64,000 nt of DNA from Natronoarchaeum philippinense (GCF_900215575.1 NZ_OBEJ01000002.1:620001-684000), one strand, 5' to 3'; counted from the first letter of the stretch, positions 8,170 through 17,188 are shown. Notes: a model not told the origin generated them from the letters alone. Numbers and translations: made by a program.

Positions 8170-8984
8170 GCGAGCACGGCGGCGTCACGATCGCGCTCGC
8201 CCAGATCGAGATCGAAGCCGGCGCGGTCGAGGCAAACCGCCGCCGTGCTGTCGACGCCATCGCCCGGGCAGCCGACCGCGGCGCCGATCTGGTCGCGCTG
8301 CCGGAGATTTTCAACGTCGGCTTCTTCGCCTTCGACCTGTACCACCGGCTGGCCGAACCCCTCGACGGCGAGACGCTGACCCGGATCGCCGAGGCCGCCG
8401 CCGACCACGAGATCGGCGTCCTCGCGGGAAGCATCGTCGAGGATCTCGATGCGACGGACGCCACAACGCCCGCGGCGGGGGGGCTAGCGAACACGTCGGT
8501 CCTGTTCGACCGCGACGGCGAGCGCCTCGCCATCTACCGGAAGCGCCACCTGTTCGGCTACGACTCGCGCGAGTCCGAGCTACTCGTCCCCGGCGAGCGC
8601 ACCGCGACAGCCGAGTTCGAGGGCTTTACCGTCGGCATGACGACGTGTTACGATCTGCGATTTCCCGAACAGTACCGCGAACTGGTCGACGCCGGCGCGA
8701 CGCTCGTGCTCGTTCCCTCGGCGTGGCCCTATCCCCGTGTCGAGCACTGGGAGACGCTCTCGCGGGCGCGGGCGATCGAGAACCAGTGCTACGTGGCGAC
8801 GATCAACGGGTCCGGGGAGTTCGACGACGCGACGCTTCTGGGTCGCTCGACAGTGTACGACCCGTGGGGGACGGCGCTGGCGTCCTGTGCCGACGAGTCG
8901 GCGGTCGTGACCGCCGAGATCGACCCCGAACGAGTCGCGGGAGTCCGCGAGGAGTTCCCCGCGCTGGCCGACCGCCGGCAGTAG
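8166..8984 (+). CDS. Carbon-nitrogen hydrolase (nitrilase superfamily)
   Basis: The 272-residue protein carries the complete Glu-Lys-Cys triad of the superfamily: E47 in ALPEIF, K126 in YRKRHLF and C161 in TTCYDLRFPE. It is predicted to hydrolyse an amide such as an omega-amidase or deaminated-glutathione type substrate. Family subgroup cannot be fixed by eye, though the CYDLRFPE motif resembles the Nit2/omega-amidase branch. The start is a GTG inside the stop of the SRPBCC gene. A cytoplasmic location is expected. Confidence 0.88.
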   Translation: MSEHGGVTIALAQIEIEAGAVEANRRRAVDAIARAADRGADLVALPEIFNVGFFAFDLYHRLAEPLDGETLTRIAEAAADHEIGVLAGSIVEDLDATDATTPAAGGLANTSVLFDRDGERLAIYRKRHLFGYDSRESELLVPGERTATAEFEGFTVGMTTCYDLRFPEQYRELVDAGATLVLVPSAWPYPRVEHWETLSRARAIENQCYVATINGSGEFDDATLLGRSTVYDPWGTALASCADESAVVTAEIDPERVAGVREEFPALADRRQ

Positions 8985-8996
8985 ACGACTGCTGGT

Positions 8997-10076
8997 CTAC
9001 TCCGCGAGCCGGAGTTCGACTACGAACACGGCGCCCTGCGGATCGTTGTCCTCGACCCAGACGCGGCCGCCGTAGCGGTCGACCAGCCGGTCGACGAGAA
9101 ACAGCCCGATACCGGTGCCGGAACTATCCAGCCCCATCGCTGATTTTCCAAATATCTCGGATTTCTGGCCGTCCGGCACGCCGACGCCGTCGTCGGCGAC
9201 CGAGACCTGCACGCAGTCGCCGGTCAGTTCGAAGCCGACCTCGACGGTCGGGGACTCGACTTGGGAGTGCTGGACGGCGTTGTCGATCAGGTTCTCGAAC
9301 ACCGACGCGAGCAGTTCGTCGGCGTAGACGGTCGTGCGCTCCAGTTCACCGACGGAGATGGTGGCCCCATCCGAGACGGTTCGACGTTTCTCGACGGTGT
9401 CGAGGATCACCGGTCCGAGCGCGACCGGTTCGAGGGAGGAGTCGGTGTCTCCGGCGACGGCTTCGAGGAACGTCTCGACGTTCTGTGTGATCTCGGCGAT
9501 GTGGTCGGCCGCACTCGTGATCTGCTGGACCGTGTCCCGTCGCGCGTCGTCGACGTTCTGTTCGAGCATGTCGGCCCAGCCCTGAATGACGTTCACGTCG
9601 TTTTGGATGTCGTGGCGGACGATGCGGTTTAACACTTCCAGTTGGTCAGTGCGTTTGCGCAGTTCGGACTCGCGGCGCTTTCGCTCGATCGCATAGCGGA
9701 TCGCTCTGGTCAGGGTGTCTGGATCGAGTTCGTCCTTGTTGAGGAAATCCTGCGCACCGGACTGGATGGCTTTGAGAGCGGTGTTTTTGTTCTGTAGGCC
9801 GGTGAGCACGATCACCGGGAGATCGGTGTGGCCGACGATCCGGTCGAGCGTTTCGATGCCCTGACTCGTCGGAAGCCCGAGGTCGAGCAACAGCACGTCG
9901 AACGTCGATTCCGCGAGCGCCTCCTTGCCGTCTTCGAGCGTCGTGTGGTGGGTGTGCGTAACTGTCGACGGCAGCATCGGCGTCTCGGCGCGGTCGATGT
10001 AGCGCTCGATGAGCCGAGCGTCGCCCTCGTTGTCCTCGATGACGAGCACGTCGAGTGAGCGGTCAGATTCGAGCAT
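8997..10076 (-). CDS. Receiver-histidine kinase hybrid sensor
   Basis: The 359-residue protein has an N-terminal receiver domain (about 8-125, phosphoacceptor D65 in LLLDLGLP), a helical linker, a HisKA-like dimerisation domain with H155 in RIVRHDIQND, and a C-terminal HATPase (N box FENLIDNAVQH, G1 DDGVGVP, G2 GTGIGLFL). There is no transmembrane segment, so it acts in the cytoplasm and probably takes phosphate from another kinase. The ATG at 10076 lies three bases after the stop of the single-domain regulator (minus strand), so it is the third gene of a three-gene signalling operon. The output partner is not encoded here. Confidence 0.88.
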   Translation of the reverse strand: MLESDRSLDVLVIEDNEGDARLIERYIDRAETPMLPSTVTHTHHTTLEDGKEALAESTFDVLLLDLGLPTSQGIETLDRIVGHTDLPVIVLTGLQNKNTALKAIQSGAQDFLNKDELDPDTLTRAIRYAIERKRRESELRKRTDQLEVLNRIVRHDIQNDVNVIQGWADMLEQNVDDARRDTVQQITSAADHIAEITQNVETFLEAVAGDTDSSLEPVALGPVILDTVEKRRTVSDGATISVGELERTTVYADELLASVFENLIDNAVQHSQVESPTVEVGFELTGDCVQVSVADDGVGVPDGQKSEIFGKSAMGLDSSGTGIGLFLVDRLVDRYGGRVWVEDNDPQGAVFVVELRLAE

Positions 10077-10080
10077 CGGT

Positions 10081-10527
10081 CTACGTAGAGGGGAATCGTA
10101 CGACTTTGAACCAGAACCCCTCAATCTGCCGGACGACATCTTTGAAGCCGTCGAACGTTACCGGCTTGGTGAGGTAGGCGTTGGCGTGGAGATCGTACGT
10201 TTTGACGATGTCTTCTTCGGCTTCGGAGCTCGTGAGAATCACGACCGGGATGCGCTTGAGGTCGTCGTCGTCCTTGATCTCTTCGAGGACGGTCGTGCCG
10301 TCTTTCTTCGGCAGGTTCAGATCTAGCAACACCAGATCCGGCCGGGGATCGTCGGCGTACTCGCCTTCGTCGCGGAGATATCGCATCGCCTCGACGCCGT
10401 CGGTGACGACGCGGAGATCGTTCCGGAGCGACGCGTTCTCGAACGCTTTCTCGGTGAGTTTGATGTCGCCGGGGTTGTCCTCGACTAACAGCAGATCGAC
10501 TTCCTCCTCGCGTTCGTAGTCTGTCAT
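10081..10527 (-). CDS. Single-domain response regulator (Rcp1-like)
   Basis: The 148-residue protein is a stand-alone CheY-like receiver. It shows the acidic pair in LVEDNPGD, the phosphoacceptor D69 in LLDLNLPKKDG, the conserved Ser/Thr in ILTSSEAEED, and K121 in LTKPVTF. This is the Rcp1/phytochrome-partner subclass, recognised by NLPKKDG and the length of the C-terminal part. It has no DNA-binding output. Its ATG overlaps the stop of the upstream PAS/GAF kinase (ATGA), so the two are a translationally coupled cognate pair, and a second kinase follows within a few bases. Confidence 0.9.
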   Translation of the reverse strand: MTDYEREEEVDLLLVEDNPGDIKLTEKAFENASLRNDLRVVTDGVEAMRYLRDEGEYADDPRPDLVLLDLNLPKKDGTTVLEEIKDDDDLKRIPVVILTSSEAEEDIVKTYDLHANAYLTKPVTFDGFKDVVRQIEGFWFKVVRFPST

Positions 10528-12467
10528 GCTGTTCCCTCCGTCGTCGGGAGAGTAAAGCAAAACGTTGTTCCTTCGTCCGGCTCGGAGTCGACCCAGATGT
10601 CGCCGCCGTGACGAGTGACGATGCGCTGGCAGATCGCCAGCCCGATACCGGTGTTGTCGGTGCCGTCGTCACGCGTCCCCCGCGTGAACACCTGAAAGAT
10701 GTTGTCCTGCTGTTGTTCGGGGATGCCGATCCCCTGATCGGAGACCGTAAAGAGTACGCCGTTGATCCCGTTTTCGGCGTCGATATCGATCTCCGGCGGC
10801 TCGTCCCCGGCGTAGTCGATGGCGTTGGCGACGAGGTTCTGGAACAGTTGCCGGAGCTGGTTGGGATCGGCCCGAACCTCGGGCAACTCGCCGACGGTCA
10901 CGCTGGCGTCTGACTCCTTGATCGACAGTTGGAGGTCATCGAGCACGTCGTCGATCGCTTCGTTCGGGTCGACGGAGTGGGGCTGTTCGGCCTCGCTCTC
11001 GACGCGAGCGAACTTCAGGAGGTCGTCGATCATGTTGCGCATCCGATCGGCTCCGTCTATGGCGAAGTCCATGTACTCCCGTGCCTCCTCGTCGAACTCG
11101 TCGCCGTACTCCGAATCGAGCAGGTCGATGTAGCTCGATACCATGCGCAGTGGCTCCTGAAGATCGTGAGAGGCGATGTAGGCGAACTGCTGGAGGCGCT
11201 CGTTGCGCTGGCGGAGTTCCTTGCGACGCCGCTGTTGCTCGCGTTGGTGGCTCACCCACTGGGAGATGATCCAGACCAGCGCGCGCTCGCGTTCGCTGAA
11301 CGCCTCGTCTCGGGGGGCGCTCCCAGCGAAACAGACGGTTCCTTCGAGGTCGCCGTCGACGTAGACGGAGCCGCCGATGTAGCTCCCCAGATTGAAGCGT
11401 TCGTAGGCGGGATCGGCCTCCCACCCTGCGGCAGGGGCGTCGTGGATCGCCTGCAAGTCGTTCGATTCGATGGTCGTCCGACAGTAGCTCTCGCCGAGCG
11501 GACAGCTCGCCCCCGACTGGAGCTGTTCGTGCGAACCAACCGATGTGACGATCGTCTGTGTTCCATCGCCGCCGGCCTCCGCGGCCACGTCGATGTCGGT
11601 CAGGAAGCCGTAGGGGACACCGAGATAGTCTGCGCCGATTGTGAGGAGTTCGTCGACCTGCTGTTCGAACTCGCGTTCGGTGTCGGTCGTGATCTCGTAT
11701 ATCTCGTTCAGAGAAGCGGTGTACGCCGCTTTGTCCCGTTGCTCGCGCTTCCGGTCGGTTATCTCGCGGGTGTAGCCCGCAATCCGAATCACTTCCCCGT
11801 CGCGCACGACCGGCGACCCCTGCACGCTGACCCAACGCTGGAAGTCCTCGTCGGGATTGACGCGAAACTCGAGTTTGGCGGATTCGCCGGCTGACAGCGT
11901 AGCCATGCCTTCCTGAACGGCCTCGCGGTCCTCGGGGTGGACGCCTTCGAGGAACGTCTTCGGATCGTCGTAGAGCGACTCGGTCGATTGGCCCCAGATG
12001 TCCTCGTAGGCGGCGTTGATGTACAGCGTCTCCTGCCACTCGGCGTCGAACAGCCAGAGCGCGTCGTCGGTGCTGTCCATCAACTGCTGGAGGCGACGCT
12101 CCCGCTCGACGCTCTCCTGTTCGATGCGACGCCGTTCCGAAATATCCTCGATGACGCCCTCGATGATCGAGCGACCGTCCGACGTGGTGAGCCAAGCGCT
12201 CATCGACCCCCACAGCTCGGTGCCGTCGAGCTGCTCGATTCGAACCTCGTGGCCGAGCACGTTCCCCTGCTCTTCGAGCGCGTCGACGAACTCCTCGCGG
12301 CTGCCCGGTTCGGCGTAAAACGGCGGCGACCCCCGTTCGATGACTGTGTCGCGGGAGTCCGCGCCGAGGAGGTCGACGAGCGCCGGATTCACGTAGAGGT
12401 ACTCCCCGTCGATCGTCGACCGGAACACGCCGACGGGCAGTTGTTCGAGAAACCGTTCGTGATCCAT
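10524..12467 (-). CDS. PAS-PAS-GAF histidine kinase
   Basis: The 647-residue cytoplasmic sensor kinase has two PAS domains (about 1-115 and 125-245), a GAF domain (about 255-400; it includes GESYCRTTIE and ASCPLG), a HisKA domain with the H-box IASHDLQEPL (about residue 435), and a HATPase with NAIDYAG and GIGLAICQRI. No membrane segment is visible. PAS and GAF suggest sensing of redox, light or a small ligand; the ASHDLQEP box and partner type resemble phytochrome-like kinases, but I see no convincing chromophore cysteine. It heads the operon with the Rcp1-like regulator and the REC-kinase. Confidence 0.9.
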   Translation of the reverse strand: MDHERFLEQLPVGVFRSTIDGEYLYVNPALVDLLGADSRDTVIERGSPPFYAEPGSREEFVDALEEQGNVLGHEVRIEQLDGTELWGSMSAWLTTSDGRSIIEGVIEDISERRRIEQESVERERRLQQLMDSTDDALWLFDAEWQETLYINAAYEDIWGQSTESLYDDPKTFLEGVHPEDREAVQEGMATLSAGESAKLEFRVNPDEDFQRWVSVQGSPVVRDGEVIRIAGYTREITDRKREQRDKAAYTASLNEIYEITTDTEREFEQQVDELLTIGADYLGVPYGFLTDIDVAAEAGGDGTQTIVTSVGSHEQLQSGASCPLGESYCRTTIESNDLQAIHDAPAAGWEADPAYERFNLGSYIGGSVYVDGDLEGTVCFAGSAPRDEAFSERERALVWIISQWVSHQREQQRRRKELRQRNERLQQFAYIASHDLQEPLRMVSSYIDLLDSEYGDEFDEEAREYMDFAIDGADRMRNMIDDLLKFARVESEAEQPHSVDPNEAIDDVLDDLQLSIKESDASVTVGELPEVRADPNQLRQLFQNLVANAIDYAGDEPPEIDIDAENGINGVLFTVSDQGIGIPEQQQDNIFQVFTRGTRDDGTDNTGIGLAICQRIVTRHGGDIWVDSEPDEGTTFCFTLPTTEGTA

Positions 12468-12802
12468 TGGACCGTAGTATGTCTCTTTTTATATTTAATA
12501 TCTTGGGCGTGCCGCGCAAGCGGTATTGACCGCCCGGTGCGTAGGGCGTTTCCCGCCGGTCGGTGCCGGAGACAGTGGGTTTATACGTCCGCCAACCAAA
12601 CGTCGTGATGCCGGAGGCCGACGCTTTTCACGTCGTTCCGGCACAACGCTCGTCGCGCTCGACCCCGACACCGGGATCGACCTAGGCGATCCCGGACTGC
12701 CCGGCAGCCCGCCACTGCTGCGAGACGGGATTTCTCCGGCATCCCGCCGAGCATCGATGGCGGGTGTTCGGGCACCACCTCGGCCCACTCCGCCTTTCGC
12801 CT
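12468..12802. other. Intergenic region with promoter and stacked inverted repeats
   Basis: The left end (12482-12497, ttttatatttaatatc) is the AT-rich promoter of the kinase operon on the minus strand. To the right a plus-strand tttata box (12580-12585) is followed by a series of hairpins: 12610-12642, 12671-12695 (nine-base arms CCGGGATCG/CGATCCCGG), 12726-12746 and 12743-12764. No convincing protein gene is present. A 25-codon frame from the ATG at 12608 exists but lacks family features. The hairpin run may be a noncoding RNA. Confidence 0.45.
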
Positions 12803-14338
12803 TCACTCGTCTTGGACCGTGATATCGGCCGATAGTCCCTGTGCCATCTCGATGTCCTCGCTGTTGTTGACCGTCCACGCCGTGCGCTCGGTGACGGCCT
12901 CGATCACCTCGCGGGCGTGAGGAGCGCCCTTCCCTGACTTCTTGACGCCGCCGAAGGGCAGGTGGACCTCGGCACCGATACAGGGAAGGTTCGCGTACGC
13001 CAGCCCGACTTCGGCGTTGTCGCGGTAGTAGTTGATCTGTCGATAGTCCTCCGAGACGATCGCACCCGCCAGTCCGTACGGCACGTCGTTGTGGATCTCG
13101 ACGGCGCGCTCGATGTCACCGGAGTACTCGATCAGCGCGACGTGCGGGCCGAAACACTCCTCTTCGAGGCTTCGGAGGTCGCTGTCGTACGCCATCTCGT
13201 AGACGAACGGGCCGACCCACGAGCCGTTTTCGTGCCCGTCGGGAATCTCCTCGTCGTCGAGATCGGTCCGATCGACGAGCACGTTTGCGCCTTCCTTGCG
13301 TGCGAGTTCGTTGTGCTTGCGGATCTTCTCGACGTGGCCGGGCTCGATGGCCGGACCCATGAACGTCGAGTCGTCCAGCGGATCGCCCACCGCGACCTGC
13401 TCGGCGAGGTCGACGAAGCGGGCTTTGAACTCGTCGTACACGTCCTCGTGAACGATCAGGCGCTCCGAAGAGACACAGCGCTGGCCGGTCGTCTTGAAAC
13501 TCGACATCACGGCGCTGTGGACGGCGATGTCCAGATCGGCGGCCTCGGTGATGACGACGGCGTTTTTCCCGCCCATCTCGCAGGAGGCCGTCTTGCCGGG
13601 TTCGCCGCCGACCGCGCTGGCGACTTCGTGACCGACCTCTGCCGAACCCGTGAAGAGGACCGTATCGACGCGCTCGTCGTCGACGATGGCGGCGCCGGCG
13701 TCGCCGTAGCCCTGCACCATGTTGAACACGCCCGGCGGGATGCCGGCGTCCTCGAACAGCTCGGCGACGACCTGGCCGCACCACGGCGTCTGCTCGGCTG
13801 GTTTCCAGACGACCGTGTTGCCCTCGACCAGCGCGACGGCCATGTGCCAGAACGGGATCGCCACCGGGAAGTTCCACGGCGTGATGCAGCCGACGACGCC
13901 GCGTGGCTTCCGTCGCATGTAGGCGTCCTTGCTGGCGATTTCGCTCGGTACCACGTCGCCGTGGGGGTGTCGGGCGTTGCCCGCCGCCCACTCGACCATG
14001 TGGGCGGCCTCGACGACATCGGCCTTGCCCTCGCTGATCTCCTTGCCGCACTCGCGGGTGACGATCCGACCGAGTTCGTCGGTGCGCTCGCGTAACTCGT
14101 GGTAGATGTCCCAGAGATGCTCGGCGCGGTCGACATAGGACAGGGCGCGCCACTCCGCTTCGGCGTCCTCGGCGGCCGCGAGCGCGCGGTCGACATCGGC
14201 ATCGGTCCCCCGGCTAAATTCGGCCAGCGTCTCGCCGGTCGCCGGTTCGATGCTCTCGAAGGTTTCCTCGCCTGTACCGTCGATCCACTCGCCGTCGACG
14301 TAGTGGCCGTGTACGCCGCCGTCTGTGCTATGAGTCAT
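12803..14338 (-). CDS. Aldehyde dehydrogenase (NAD(P)-dependent)
   Basis: This enzyme oxidises an aldehyde to the acid with NAD(P). The 511-residue protein has all key residues of the superfamily: N156 in the oxyanion motif PWNFP, the nucleotide-binding FTGSAEVG, general base E254 in CEMGGKNAV, and nucleophile C288 in TGQRCVS. The length is typical. Substrate cannot be deduced; relatives act on succinate semialdehyde, betaine aldehyde or general aldehydes. It is a single gene with a 3' neighbour region full of inverted repeats and a divergent-looking spacer before the RIO-like kinase. Confidence 0.92.
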   Translation of the reverse strand: MTHSTDGGVHGHYVDGEWIDGTGEETFESIEPATGETLAEFSRGTDADVDRALAAAEDAEAEWRALSYVDRAEHLWDIYHELRERTDELGRIVTRECGKEISEGKADVVEAAHMVEWAAGNARHPHGDVVPSEIASKDAYMRRKPRGVVGCITPWNFPVAIPFWHMAVALVEGNTVVWKPAEQTPWCGQVVAELFEDAGIPPGVFNMVQGYGDAGAAIVDDERVDTVLFTGSAEVGHEVASAVGGEPGKTASCEMGGKNAVVITEAADLDIAVHSAVMSSFKTTGQRCVSSERLIVHEDVYDEFKARFVDLAEQVAVGDPLDDSTFMGPAIEPGHVEKIRKHNELARKEGANVLVDRTDLDDEEIPDGHENGSWVGPFVYEMAYDSDLRSLEEECFGPHVALIEYSGDIERAVEIHNDVPYGLAGAIVSEDYRQINYYRDNAEVGLAYANLPCIGAEVHLPFGGVKKSGKGAPHAREVIEAVTERTAWTVNNSEDIEMAQGLSADITVQDE

Positions 14339-14426
14339 GAACGTTCAGTATAGACGTTCTCGCCCGGCACGTAAAAATCTACCAGCAAATGATTACATTT
14401 GGCCGATATCGTCGCCGGAAGTCCCG

Positions 14427-15224
14427 CTAATCGGCGATTTTTTCGATCTCACCTTTCACGAGTGCGGCGTCGAAGTCGTGATCGGGGCGCATCTTCACGA
14501 AATCGAGAAACTCGCGGGCGGCCAGCACGTCCTCGGTCGAGTAGTGGCTGATCGCCGCCTCGATGGCGTCGCGGGCGCCGATCGTCGGCGCCAGCACGGC
14601 AAGCGCACACGCCAGATCGTACGAGCGGGCCGACGCCAGTCCGTCCTCGCGGACGTAGGTGGCGTCGATAAAGTACAGTTCGTCGTCGGCGATCAGCACG
14701 TTTTCCGCGCGCAGGTCCCCGTGTGCCAGTTCGTTGTCGTGCATGCGACTGAGCGCCTCGAACAGTTCGTCCGCACGCTCGCGCTTGGCCGCAACAGACA
14801 GGTCGTCGAGCGTCCGAAAGTCCTCCAGATACTCGAGCACGAGGATGCCGAAGTCGTCGAACTCGAATACCTCGACCGGCGCGGGCGCGTTCAGCCCGAT
14901 CCGTCGCATCTCGCGGGTCGCGTCCAGCTCGTGGCGCGCCATCTCGACGGGGCCGTCGAATCGCCCGAAAAAGCCGGGCGTCCCACTGGAGAACGCGCCG
15001 GCGTTGCGTGCGCCGGTCAGGACGGCGTGGACGAACGCGTTCTGTGGCGTGATCACCTTTACGAACCACCGATCCTCGACGACCAGCGGCGTCGACAGCC
15101 AGTTGTCGGCATCGAGAAACGAGACCTTGACGGACTCTCGATCCGCGCGCCTCGCCAGCTCCGCACCGATCTCCTCTAGTTCGGGCCATTCGACGGTTCC
15201 CCGGACGATACCGCGCAGGTCCAT
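14427..15224 (-). CDS. RIO-like serine/threonine kinase or ATPase
   Basis: The 265-residue protein has an atypical kinase fold: a lysine in WFVKVITP, an interlobe hinge (ILVLEYLEDF), the catalytic loop HGDLRAENVLI and a metal-binding aspartate in FIDATYV. The HGD loop and overall pattern resemble RIO and Bud32-like kinases and fit the haloarchaeal RIO1-family regulatory kinase group. The substrate is unknown. It is divergent from the acyl-CoA dehydrogenase gene; a box A (cgttaaatgc, 15247-15256 on the minus strand) lies about 27 bases before the ATG. Confidence 0.78.
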   Translation of the reverse strand: MDLRGIVRGTVEWPELEEIGAELARRADRESVKVSFLDADNWLSTPLVVEDRWFVKVITPQNAFVHAVLTGARNAGAFSSGTPGFFGRFDGPVEMARHELDATREMRRIGLNAPAPVEVFEFDDFGILVLEYLEDFRTLDDLSVAAKRERADELFEALSRMHDNELAHGDLRAENVLIADDELYFIDATYVREDGLASARSYDLACALAVLAPTIGARDAIEAAISHYSTEDVLAAREFLDFVKMRPDHDFDAALVKGEIEKIAD

Positions 15225-15246
15225 CGTGAAAACGGACGGCGTCGAG

Positions 15247-15298
15247 CGTTAAATGCCTCCCGGCAGACAACCTTCCTCATCGTTCGTGGACTTTATGC
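15247..15298. promoter_or_regulatory. Divergent promoters of the RIO-like kinase and acyl-CoA dehydrogenase
   Basis: The stretch cgttaaatgc at 15247-15256 is a minus-strand box A for the kinase (ATG at 15224). The stretch actttatgc at 15290-15298 is a plus-strand box A for the dehydrogenase (ATG at 15322). Each lies about 28 bases from its start codon. Confidence 0.5.
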
Positions 15299-15321
15299 AC
15301 CGGGTCGCTGTACCACGAGGC

Positions 15322-16464
15322 ATGGAGTTTCGCGTGCCCGACGAGCACCGGATGATCCGCGGGAGCGTCCGGGACTTTTGCGAGACCGAAATCGAGCCCA
15401 TCGCCCAAGAGATCGAGGACGAACACCGGTTCCCTGCCGAAATTTTCGACCGACTCGCCGAACTGGACGTGATGGGCGTGCCGATTGACGAGACTTACGG
15501 CGGTCTCGGCGGCGACCAGTTCATGTACTCGCTGGTCGTCGAAGAACTCGGGCGGGTCTCGGGTGCGATCGGGCTGTCCTACGCCGCACACGTCAGTCTC
15601 GGCTCGAAGCCGATCGAGGCGTTCGGAAGCGAGGAACAAAAGGAGCGCTGGCTCCGCCCGCTCGCGGAGGGCGAGCACATGGGATCGTGGGCGCTCACCG
15701 AACCCGGGAGCGGGAGCGACGCCAGCGACATGGACACTCGCGCACGCAAGGAAGGGGACGAGTGGGTCCTCGACGGCACCAAGCAGTTCATCACGAACGC
15801 GAACGTCGCCGGGTCGATCCTCGTGAAAGCCGTCACCGATCCCGAGGCGGGCTACGACGGCATCTCGACGTTCATCGTCGATCCCGAGGCCGACGAGGGC
15901 GTCGAGGTGACGACGGTCTGGGACAAGCTCGGGCTGAACGCCTCGCCGACGTGTGAACTCAGCTTCGACGGCTGCCGGATTCCCGAGGACCGGCTGCTCG
16001 GCGAGGAAGGCGACGGCTGGCGCCAGACCACCAAGACGCTGGAGGGCGGGCGCATCTCGATCGCGGCGCTGTCGGTCGGGCTCGCACAGGGTGCCTACGA
16101 GGCCGCCAAATCCTACGCCACCGAGCGCGAGCAGTTCGGCCAGCCGATCTCGGAGTTCGACGCCGTCCGGGACAAACTGGTGACGATGGACCGGAAAATC
16201 GAGCGCTCGCGCCTGCTGACCCACAAGGCGGCGTGGGCCTACGACGAGGGCGAAGACTGCACGCGCCTGTCCGCGCTGGCCAAGCTCGACGCCAGCGAGA
16301 CCGCCCGCGAGGTCGCAGAGGAAGCCGTCCAGACGCTTGGCGGGTACGGCTACACGACCGATTTCGCGCCCCAGCGGTTCTATCGGGACGCCAAGCTCAT
16401 GGAGATCGGGGAAGGGACCAGCGAGATTCAGCATCTCGTCATCGGCCGGGAACTCGGGCTGTGA
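15322..16464 (+). CDS. Acyl-CoA dehydrogenase
   Basis: This FAD enzyme introduces the alpha-beta double bond into acyl-CoA in fatty-acid or branched-chain amino-acid breakdown. The 380-residue length is standard. Signature segments include WALTEPGSGSDASD (FAD and substrate binding), GGYGYTTDFAP, and a C-terminal EGTSEIQ containing the probable catalytic base near E364. The start ATG follows a box A at the expected distance; longer upstream frames lie in the divergent promoter. Acyl chain specificity cannot be assigned. No electron transfer flavoprotein genes are nearby. Confidence 0.93.
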   Translation: MEFRVPDEHRMIRGSVRDFCETEIEPIAQEIEDEHRFPAEIFDRLAELDVMGVPIDETYGGLGGDQFMYSLVVEELGRVSGAIGLSYAAHVSLGSKPIEAFGSEEQKERWLRPLAEGEHMGSWALTEPGSGSDASDMDTRARKEGDEWVLDGTKQFITNANVAGSILVKAVTDPEAGYDGISTFIVDPEADEGVEVTTVWDKLGLNASPTCELSFDGCRIPEDRLLGEEGDGWRQTTKTLEGGRISIAALSVGLAQGAYEAAKSYATEREQFGQPISEFDAVRDKLVTMDRKIERSRLLTHKAAWAYDEGEDCTRLSALAKLDASETAREVAEEAVQTLGGYGYTTDFAPQRFYRDAKLMEIGEGTSEIQHLVIGRELGL

Positions 16465-16597
16465 CTGTTCTCCCTGCTCGGCGGCGTCCCGGACAGTGCC
16501 TCCACAGTTAGGTACGACAGTTATGCCGATCCGGCGGGCAGATTCTCGGAGTGCGACACACGACGCGACCGCCCACCGACGACGATAGGGGGCGACG

Positions 16598-17188
16598 CTG
16601 ATCGACACGTCGCGGCCGCCTCGCGGGCAGGTCGGCGTCGAGACGCTGATCGTCTTCGTCGCCATGATCCTCGTCGCGGCCATCGCAGCGACGCTGCTCG
16701 TGTCGACCGCCGGACTGCTCCAGAACACGGCGCAAGCGACCAGTCAGGACTCGAAGGCCCAGATCAGCGATCAGTTGCTCGTCGTCGGCGCCACCGGCCA
16801 AGTCGATGCCGACGGCGAGGACCGAGCGGTCGACAGGATCGATCTCACGGTGACCGCCTCGCCCGGCGCCGGCGAGATCGACCTCTCGAAAGCCTCGATC
16901 GAATTCGTCGGCCCGACGAACCACCGGACTCTCGGGTACGCCGACGCGGCCCGGCCGGGCGCGTTCGCGGTCGAATCGCTCGTCGACGACGACGCCAACG
17001 CCCCGGTCTTGAACGACCGGAGCGATCGCTTTTCGGTCCTGATCGACCTCGACGAGTCGATGGCGCTCGCGCCCGGCAAGCGTGCGACGCTCAGAATTGT
17101 CGGCCCCAGCGGGAGCGTCAAGACGGCGATCGTCGGCGCGCCGGCGTCGCTCCGATCCTACGACGACGGCGACGACATCGAACTGTAG
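16598..17188 (+). CDS. Archaellin/type IV pilin-like protein without a canonical start codon
   Basis: The frame encodes about 196 residues and has the archaellin N-terminal signature RGQVGVETLIVFVAMILVAAIAATLL, here split as RGQVGVETLIVF and then the hydrophobic pilin helix. A beta-rich extracellular part with LTVTASPG and ending DDIEL follows. It should be processed by the PibD peptidase and assembled in an archaellum or pilus. The oddity is the start: the frame is open only from the TAG at 16586-16588, and no ATG, GTG or TTG precedes the signal region. The first near-cognate codon is CTG at 16598; the ATG at 16664 would remove the signal. It may use a rare start, be decayed, or contain a sequence error. 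No other archaellum genes are present. Confidence 0.6.
   Translation: MIDTSRPPRGQVGVETLIVFVAMILVAAIAATLLVSTAGLLQNTAQATSQDSKAQISDQLLVVGATGQVDADGEDRAVDRIDLTVTASPGAGEIDLSKASIEFVGPTNHRTLGYADAARPGAFAVESLVDDDANAPVLNDRSDRFSVLIDLDESMALAPGKRATLRIVGPSGSVKTAIVGAPASLRSYDDGDDIEL

Noticed and set aside
10936-12519. Long minus-strand frame overlapping the PAS/GAF kinase
   Set aside because: It is rich in arginine and proline, as expected for a shadow frame of a GC-rich gene, and the sensor kinase frame has clear domains.
12608-12685. 25-codon frame from ATG at 12608
   Set aside because: The frame is short, shows no domain, and overlaps strong hairpins; a noncoding RNA explanation is more economical.
16523-16588. 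ATG at 16523 as a start for the archaellin-like gene
   Set aside because: It is in frame but stops at TAG 16586-16588 and reads an arginine-rich sequence; it cannot give the signal peptide.
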